A model generated the notes under the pieces. The model was not told where the DNA came from. It ran no database searches and saw nothing but the letters and a program-made list of their open reading frames with translations. The position numbers were made by a program, and so were the translations under genes. From an uncultured Clostridia bacterium (GTDB lineage Bacteria; Bacillota_A; Clostridia; Christensenellales; CAG-138), in contig CAMYWS010000091.1 of NCBI GenBank assembly GCA_947302865.1, positions 1 to 5,473 of the forward strand: a stretch of DNA of 5,473 bases, in the 5' to 3' direction. This document shows positions 1-3,466 of this stretch, one piece after another. Position 1 is the stretch's first letter. Every line of letters starts with the position of its first letter.

Positions 1-1
1 A

Positions 2-427
2 TCCCTTCACAACGTGCCGGAGGGGATGGCGGTCGGCGCGGCGTACGCGGCGCTGCTGTCGGGACAGGGGACCGTAACGGCAATGAGTGCGTTTGCTCTG
101 TCGCTCGGGATAGCGCTCCAGAACCTGCCGGAAGGCGCGATCATTTCGCTGCCGCTTGCGGCGTCCGGCACGGGACGGGGGAAGGCGTTTCTGTACGGCG
201 TGCTGTCCGGCGCATCCGAGCCGGTCGCGGGGCTGTTGACCATCCTGCTTGCGCGGTTTGCCGTGCCGATGCTGCCGTGGCTTTTATCGTTTGCCGCCGG
301 CGCGATGGCGTACGTCACCGGCTTTGAACTGCTGCCGGATACGCGAAAAGAGCGCCCGATTTCCGGTACGCTCTTTGTGCTCGGCGGCTTTGCGCTGATG
401 ACGGCGATGGATCTTCTGCTCGGTTAA
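2..427 (+). CDS. ZIP family divalent metal transporter, GufA-like, C-terminal part (5' end outside the window)
   Basis: Polytopic membrane transporter expected to bring Zn2+ or related divalent metals into the cytoplasm. 141 residues are visible, and the frame is open to the left edge, so the start lies outside. The first visible residues read SLHNVPEG, the TM4 ZIP signature. TM5 carries LQNLPEG, and a Glu follows in TM6 (SGASEPVAG). By knowledge of the bacterial ZIP structure (bbZIP), the TM4 His, Asn and Glu, the TM5 Gln and Glu and the TM6 Glu correspond to the binuclear metal site; Gln instead of His in TM5 is usual for GufA-type members. Hydrophobic segments matching TM4 to TM8 follow, with a short charged loop (DTRKERP) before the last helix. 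A GTG at 14 is not the start, because the conserved His-Asn pair precedes it. The gene converges on the ABC-F gene and shares stop-codon bases with it. The exact metal cannot be read from sequence. Confidence 0.93.
   Translation, partial: SLHNVPEGMAVGAAYAALLSGQGTVTAMSAFALSLGIALQNLPEGAIISLPLAASGTGRGKAFLYGVLSGASEPVAGLLTILLARFAVPMLPWLLSFAAGAMAYVTGFELLPDTRKERPISGTLFVLGGFALMTAMDLLLG
346..377 (-). terminator. Possible intrinsic terminator of the ABC-F transcript, inside the ZIP coding region
   Basis: A perfect 8-bp inverted repeat (347-354 with 369-376, AAAGAGCG/CGCTCTTT) encloses a smaller CCG/CGG stem with a 5-base loop. Read on the - strand the stem is followed by TTTT within CGCTCTTTTCG, and it lies about 48 bases past the ABC-F stop. 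No other hairpin between the two convergent genes could end either transcript. The U-tract is short and partly within the stem, so termination is plausible but not certain. On the + strand the structure has only TTTG after it and would sit inside the ZIP coding sequence, between the codons of the last two helices. Confidence 0.38.
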
Positions 428-1959
428 AGCGCCGACGGGTCGAACGGAACGAGTCCCGTTTCGGAAAGCGCGAGAACACGCGTCGCGGCTTCCGCGATCA
501 GCTTGCGGTCGTGCGTGACCGTCAGGATCGCGCCGCGAAACTCCCTGAGAAGCGTGCGCACCGCAGGCGCGGACAGCGGGCTGAGGTTTCTCGTCGGCTC
601 GTCGAGCACCAGCACGTCCGCGCGGTCGAGGATCGCCTTCAGTAAAAGCAGCTTCGCCTGCTGCCCGCCGGAGAGCGCTCTGATCGGGTGATCCATCTCG
701 TCGGTCGTATATTTCATGCTGCCGAGGAAGATCCGTGCTTCCGTAACGGATTCCCTGTCTCCGCCCGGGGCTAAAAATTCCACCGGAAGCCGGTCCGCCG
801 GCAGAAGATCCGCATACGTCTGCGGCATATAGAATACGTTGTACCCGCGCTTTTCGATCTCCGGCACGAGCTTTTTCAGAAGCGTCGTCTTGCCGCAGCC
901 GTTTCGCCCGACGATGCAGACGCGTTCCGGTCCCGAGATGCGGATCGCGACGTTTTCCGAAAGCACGCGATCCCCGAGCGCAAGCGTCGCGGGTCCGTAT
1001 TCCAATACGGTGCGTCCGTTCTTCACCTCGCCGCCGAGCCATTTCGGCAGGATCGCCCATTCGGCTTCCGGTGCTTCGGTCAGTTCCGCCTGCTCCTTTT
1101 CGAGCCGCCTGCCGAGTGACCGGACGGTGTGCATCTTCTTTTTCAGCAGCCGTCCCGTGCTCGGATCCTGCCGCGTCAGCGACGCCTGCGCGTGGTCGAC
1201 GGCGTTGTAGATCGAAAGATACCGCTCCTTTTTTTCGCGGAACGCCTTCTGCTCGAACTGCGCGACCTGCGCCTGATGTTCAAAAGCCGCCTCACGCCGC
1301 TTCATGTATTCGTCGTACGGGATATTCGCCATCGTCGCGCGCGGGATTTTTTTGCGGCGCACCATCTCAAGATGAATGACCGCTTCCGCCGTGCGGGAAA
1401 GAAGCACCTCGTCGTGCGAGATATAGAGGACTGTCTTTTTGACGGAGGCGAGGAACCGTTCGAGCCACAGAAGCGTTTCAAGGTCGAGGTCGTTGCTCGG
1501 CTCGTCCAGAAAGAGCACGTCGAAGTCGTTCAGAAGCAGCACCGCAAGCGCGAGCTTGACGCGTTCGCCGCCGGACAGCGTTTCCATCGTTTGATCCGAG
1601 TACGCGAGATCACGGGGGAGCGCAACGTCCTTCATGGCGCGGGACAGCGCCTTCGGATTCAGGGCGTCCTCGCCGCAGTGCGCGGTCAGAAATTCGTAAA
1701 CGGACAGCTTTCGTTCCGATTCGGGCAGCTCCTGCGGCAGATACCCCTTTGTGCCGGAAACCGAGGCATAGCCCGTCACGGTCGCGTAGCCCTCGACGAG
1801 CGCGGGATCGCAGAGCCATTTCAAAAGCGTGGATTTGCCGTTGCCCTCCTCGCCGATCAGCGCGACCTTTGCGCCGTCCGCGACGGTAAAGGAAAAGCCG
1901 TCCACGATCGTCTTCTGATCGCGGTCGATCGTAATGCTGATATTTCTTGCCTGTATCAT
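424..1959 (-). CDS. ABC-F family ATPase (tandem nucleotide-binding domains, no membrane domain)
   Basis: 511-residue soluble protein with two ABC ATPase domains on one chain, the ABC-F layout. Members act on the ribosome as translation factors or antibiotic-protection proteins rather than as transporters. Domain 1: Walker A GEEGNGKS (36-43), Q-loop Q76, signature LSGGER (128-133), Walker B with D152-E153, switch H182. A charged helical linker of about 100 residues (200-300) corresponds to the interdomain region that reaches towards the peptidyl-transferase centre in this family. Domain 2: Walker A GRNGCGKT (351-358), Q380, LSGGQ (429-433), D453-E454, H483. No membrane segments and no long insertion in domain 1. 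The usual DEPTNHLD is changed to DEPSNDLD in domain 1 and DEPTRNLSPLS in domain 2. The ATG at 1959 is preceded by AAGGTGAG at 1970-1963. Whether it confers resistance (macrolide, lincosamide, pleuromutilin and similar) or has a housekeeping role cannot be told from sequence; the leader upstream hints at induction. Confidence 0.93.
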   Translation of the reverse strand: MIQARNISITIDRDQKTIVDGFSFTVADGAKVALIGEEGNGKSTLLKWLCDPALVEGYATVTGYASVSGTKGYLPQELPESERKLSVYEFLTAHCGEDALNPKALSRAMKDVALPRDLAYSDQTMETLSGGERVKLALAVLLLNDFDVLFLDEPSNDLDLETLLWLERFLASVKKTVLYISHDEVLLSRTAEAVIHLEMVRRKKIPRATMANIPYDEYMKRREAAFEHQAQVAQFEQKAFREKKERYLSIYNAVDHAQASLTRQDPSTGRLLKKKMHTVRSLGRRLEKEQAELTEAPEAEWAILPKWLGGEVKNGRTVLEYGPATLALGDRVLSENVAIRISGPERVCIVGRNGCGKTTLLKKLVPEIEKRGYNVFYMPQTYADLLPADRLPVEFLAPGGDRESVTEARIFLGSMKYTTDEMDHPIRALSGGQQAKLLLLKAILDRADVLVLDEPTRNLSPLSAPAVRTLLREFRGAILTVTHDRKLIAEAATRVLALSETGLVPFDPSAL

Positions 1960-1971
1960 AAACTCACCTTC

Positions 1972-2139
1972 TTATAAAGAAAAATCGCTTCGCTGCCGAA
2001 TGGCAGGAAACGACCCAAAACACCGACGGCGTCGGTTATGAAAGGAGGGCGATCCGCTTTTCGGCAACGCAAGACGCACCCGATCGCTCGGGTCGTCCGG
2101 TACACTCGAAAAAGACGGATCAGTTGCGCATTCGCTCAT
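1972..2139 (-). CDS. Small ORF (55 aa) in the ABC-F leader, possible regulatory leader peptide
   Basis: ATG at 2139 is preceded by GGGAGG (2148-2143), three bases from the start, a strong but close ribosome binding site. The predicted transcription start falls only about 16 bases upstream of the ATG, so this ORF would be the first translated. The peptide is hydrophilic, rich in Ser, Pro and Arg, with a run of four arginines (residues 36-39) and no signal peptide, membrane helix or recognisable domain. Its TAA (1974-1972) lies 12 bases before the ABC-F ATG and touches that gene's ribosome binding site, which would permit translational coupling. It is in the same frame as ABC-F. I do not recognise it as a known protein. 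It may be a leader peptide whose translation is sensed, or an accidental ORF. Position and ribosome site support translation; conservation is untested. Confidence 0.4.
   Translation of the reverse strand: MSECATDPSFSSVPDDPSDRVRLALPKSGSPSFHNRRRRCFGSFPAIRQRSDFSL
2022..2036 (-). promoter_or_regulatory. Leader hairpin over the four-arginine codons
   Basis: On the - strand ACCGAC-GCC-GTCGGT forms a 6-bp stem with a 3-base loop, followed by GTTTT. It coincides with codons CGA CGC CGT CGG of the small ORF, so a ribosome translating or stalled there would melt it. It resembles a weak attenuator terminator; the stem and U-run are both short. Confidence 0.3.
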
Positions 2140-2203
2140 TTGCCTCCCGTTGTTTTTCTGTATTGTAACAAACAAGCGCCGCGCTGTCAAGAAGCGGATC
2201 GCC
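2048..2203. repeat. 12-bp perfect inverted repeat flanking the ABC-F promoter
   Basis: GGCGATCCGCTT at 2048-2059 and its exact reverse complement at 2192-2203, with 132 bases between. The right arm lies immediately upstream of the -35 box and the left arm lies inside the small ORF. The right arm would not be in the RNA made from the predicted promoter, so an RNA stem is unlikely except on read-through transcripts. DNA-level roles (paired protein-binding sites) or remnants of an insertion are possible. Function is unknown. Confidence 0.5.
2162..2190 (-). promoter_or_regulatory. Sigma-70/A-type promoter of the small ORF and ABC-F
   Basis: Read on the - strand: -35 box TTGACA (2190-2185, six of six consensus), a 17-base spacer, then -10 box TACAAT (2167-2162, five of six). 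The predicted start is near 2155, just ahead of a GGGAGG ribosome site. It sits right after the terminator of the yitT-like gene, exactly where an independent promoter would be expected. A match this close in an otherwise GC-rich window is unlikely to be chance. Confidence 0.85.
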
Positions 2204-2207
2204 GTGC

Positions 2208-2240
2208 AAAAAAACTGCGACGATCCGTTCGGAACGCCGC
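2208..2240 (-). terminator. Intrinsic terminator of the yitT-like gene
   Basis: On the - strand, arms 2240-2230 and 2227-2217 form GCGGCG/CGTCGC (one G.U), one T-T mismatch, then TCCG/CGGA with a tight AA loop. Two bases later come seven consecutive T (2214-2208). It begins 15 bases after the yitT-like stop codon and ends 17 bases before the -35 box of the next promoter, so it separates the two transcription units. Confidence 0.88.
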
Positions 2241-2255
2241 AAATGGGGGGATGTA

Positions 2256-3185
2256 TCAATCCACGTCCGGTTCCAGAAAGCCCTCGCCGTACGCTTCGTC
2301 GACGGTCGTGAGCATCACGATCGCGCCGGGATCGATGCGGTTGATGATACGGCGGGAGGTAAAGACCTCGACCTTGCTGCACACGCACATCATCAACTGA
2401 TGCGGCTTTCCGGTATACGCGCCGCGTACGTCGGCAAGCGTCGCGCCGCGCTCGGTCTCCTCCATGATGGCGTCCGCGATCTCTTTGGCTTTGTCACTGA
2501 TGACCAGCAGCATGCGGCGCGTACCCGTGCCGTACATCAGCTTGTCGATGATGGTGGTCGAAACGATCGTCATCAGTACGCCGTACAGTACCGCGTTGAC
2601 GTTGCCGAACACCGGCCAGCCGAGTAAAATGACAACGCCGTCGACGATCAGCGAGATCGACCCGATCGACAGATGCGGCTTGAGCTTGCGAATGCTCATG
2701 ATGACAAAATCCGTACCGCCGGTGGAGGAGCCGGGCATGTAGATGATCGCAAGCCCGATGCCGGACAGTGCGCCTGCAAACAGCGCGGCAAGCAGCGGGT
2801 TTTCGGCGCCGTTATACTGCGGGATCAGCGGAAAGATGATGTCCAGAAAGAACGCCGAGATCAGCATGCTCTTGACGGATTTGAAGAAGAACACACGGCC
2901 GAGCAGCCGATAGCAGATGATCGCGACAGGGACGTTGATGATGATCGACAAAAGACCGATGCGCAAAAACGGGAAGAAGTGATTGATGATCATCGCGACG
3001 CCGGTAATGCCGCCCGGGGCAAAGTCCGCCGTTGCCGCAAAGGTATAGATGCCCGCGGCGTAGAGGATGCTGCCGATCACGTCGTGCAGAACATCCTTTG
3101 CGGCGACCTTCCAGCCGTATTTTTTGTAATACCCGATGACACTCTGCTTTTTTCTCGGAGCGATCTGTACTTTCTGCTTCTTCAT
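2256..3185 (-). CDS. YitT family membrane protein (YitT_membrane + DUF2179)
   Basis: 309 residues. A basic N-terminus (residues 1-30) is followed by about five to six hydrophobic segments (about 32-52, 74-92, 105-122, 131-150, 175-190, 196-213). Family-typical glycine motifs APGGITG (56-62) and GSSTGGTDF (152-160) are present. The cytoplasmic C-terminal part, about 224-303, matches DUF2179: GATLADVRGAYTG, then LMMCVCSKVEV, IDPGAIV and a closing EAYGEGF. Length and order are normal for the family, whose substrate or role is not established; no function is assigned here. The ATG at 3185 has GAGGTGAGG (3196-3188) in front of it. It lies downstream of the metal ATPase on the same strand, but a 281-base structured gap separates them, so co-transcription is uncertain. 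A terminator follows directly. Confidence 0.93.
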   Translation of the reverse strand: MKKQKVQIAPRKKQSVIGYYKKYGWKVAAKDVLHDVIGSILYAAGIYTFAATADFAPGGITGVAMIINHFFPFLRIGLLSIIINVPVAIICYRLLGRVFFFKSVKSMLISAFFLDIIFPLIPQYNGAENPLLAALFAGALSGIGLAIIYMPGSSTGGTDFVIMSIRKLKPHLSIGSISLIVDGVVILLGWPVFGNVNAVLYGVLMTIVSTTIIDKLMYGTGTRRMLLVISDKAKEIADAIMEETERGATLADVRGAYTGKPHQLMMCVCSKVEVFTSRRIINRIDPGAIVMLTTVDEAYGEGFLEPDVD

Positions 3186-3201
3186 ACCCTCACCTCACAA
3201 C

Positions 3202-3383
3202 ATCAGTCTGTCGAAAACAAGTTTTCAACAGACTGGTTTTCAGATTTCGCCTATAACGCTGTGCGTTACCACTCCGCTGCGTTTCGTTACATAGGTAGAT
3301 CGCGCGCTTCCCGCGCGTACCATCGGGCAGCGAAATCTGCAAGGTGTCAAATTCACCGCACATGTCGCTGAATTTGACAGATT
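3202..3383. repeat. Palindrome-rich intergenic element (structured RNA or dispersed repeat candidate)
   Basis: Most of the gap between the metal ATPase and the yitT-like gene is made of nested inverted repeats. They are 3204-3218/3221-3235 (15-base arms, one mismatch), 3241-3250/3330-3339 (10 bp perfect, closing a 79-base interior), 3250-3254/3291-3295 (5 bp), 3254-3259/3263-3268 (6 bp), 3294-3297 plus 3301-3306 with 3312-3321 (10 bp, 3-base bulge), and 3346-3355/3369-3378 (10 bp perfect, 13-base loop). The outer edges (3207-3218 and 3370-3381) are imperfect inverted copies of each other, 9 of 12 matching. No convincing protein, promoter or U-run terminator is visible. The density of pairing suggests a cis-acting RNA or a small non-autonomous palindromic repeat. 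A second copy would decide, and none is in this window. Confidence 0.5.
3204..3235 (-). promoter_or_regulatory. Long hairpin just upstream of the yitT-like ribosome binding site
   Basis: Read on the - strand, arms CAGTCTGTTGAAAAC and GTTTTCGACAGACTG pair over 15 positions, all Watson-Crick except one G.U. Two bases lie between them, so realistically 13 bp with a 6-base loop. It ends 18 bases before the yitT-like ATG and 7 bases before its Shine-Dalgarno. With no U-run after it on this strand it is not a terminator for the upstream ATPase. It could protect a processed mRNA end, affect translation, or be one end of the surrounding palindromic element. Confidence 0.55.
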
Positions 3384-3466
3384 CATGTTCCGTTTTTCTT
3401 CTGAGCTTTCATTCAACCCTGCATGGATGGTTGACAAGCTGATGATATCCGTTCTGCGCGGGATTG

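Larger units (their letters stand above)
1960..2155 (-). promoter_or_regulatory. Structured 5' leader of the ABC-F gene (possible attenuator)
   Basis: If transcription starts about 7 bases past the -10 box (near 2155), the ABC-F mRNA carries a leader of about 196 bases. It contains a small ORF and several competing pairings. Hairpin ACCCGA/TCGGGT has a GCGA (GNRA) loop (2078-2093). Hairpin ACCGAC-GCC-GTCGGT is followed by GTTTT (2022-2036). Hairpin CTGCC/GGCAG lies at 1993-2006. A longer pairing of 2060-2069 with 1991-2000 (10 bp, one G.U) excludes the 1993-2006 hairpin. CCTCC at 2048-2044 could pair with the small ORF's GGAGG. A T-rich stretch (about 1985-1976) precedes the ABC-F ribosome binding site. 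Known antibiotic-induced ABC-F genes are often controlled by ribosome-mediated attenuation, so this layout fits that mode. The fold and function are inferred, and no canonical strong terminator is evident. Confidence 0.42.

Noticed and set aside
284..1060. 258-codon open frame on the - strand overlapping the ABC-F gene
   Set aside because: An out-of-phase frame of the ABC-F gene that also crosses its end. It is rich in Arg/Gly with no recognisable motif.
1129..1977. 282-codon open frame on the + strand opposite the ABC-F gene
   Set aside because: It lies entirely opposite a clear ABC-F coding sequence and its leader, has no ribosome site, no domain and a composition (Arg, Val, His) typical of the antisense frame of a GC-rich gene.
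2038..2400. 120-codon open frame on the + strand starting near AAAGGAGGG
   Set aside because: The Shine-Dalgarno-like GGAGG lies after the ATG rather than before it. The frame runs antisense to the small ORF, promoter, terminator and yitT-like end.
2673..3371. 232-codon open frame on the + strand opposite the yitT-like gene
   Set aside because: Antisense shadow, with charged Asp/Arg composition and no ribosome site. The yitT-like protein on the other strand is a clear family match.
3413..3434. Inverted repeat TCAACC/GGTTGA just after the metal ATPase stop, as a terminator
   Set aside because: Only 6 bp with a 10-base loop and no T-run on the - strand; no intrinsic terminator for the ATPase could be supported.
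3400..3440. TTGTCA on the - strand as a -35 box for the yitT-like gene
   Set aside because: No acceptable -10 box at 16 to 18 bases. A TTGACA within 3345-3379 likewise lacks a -10 partner, so no promoter is called for this gene.
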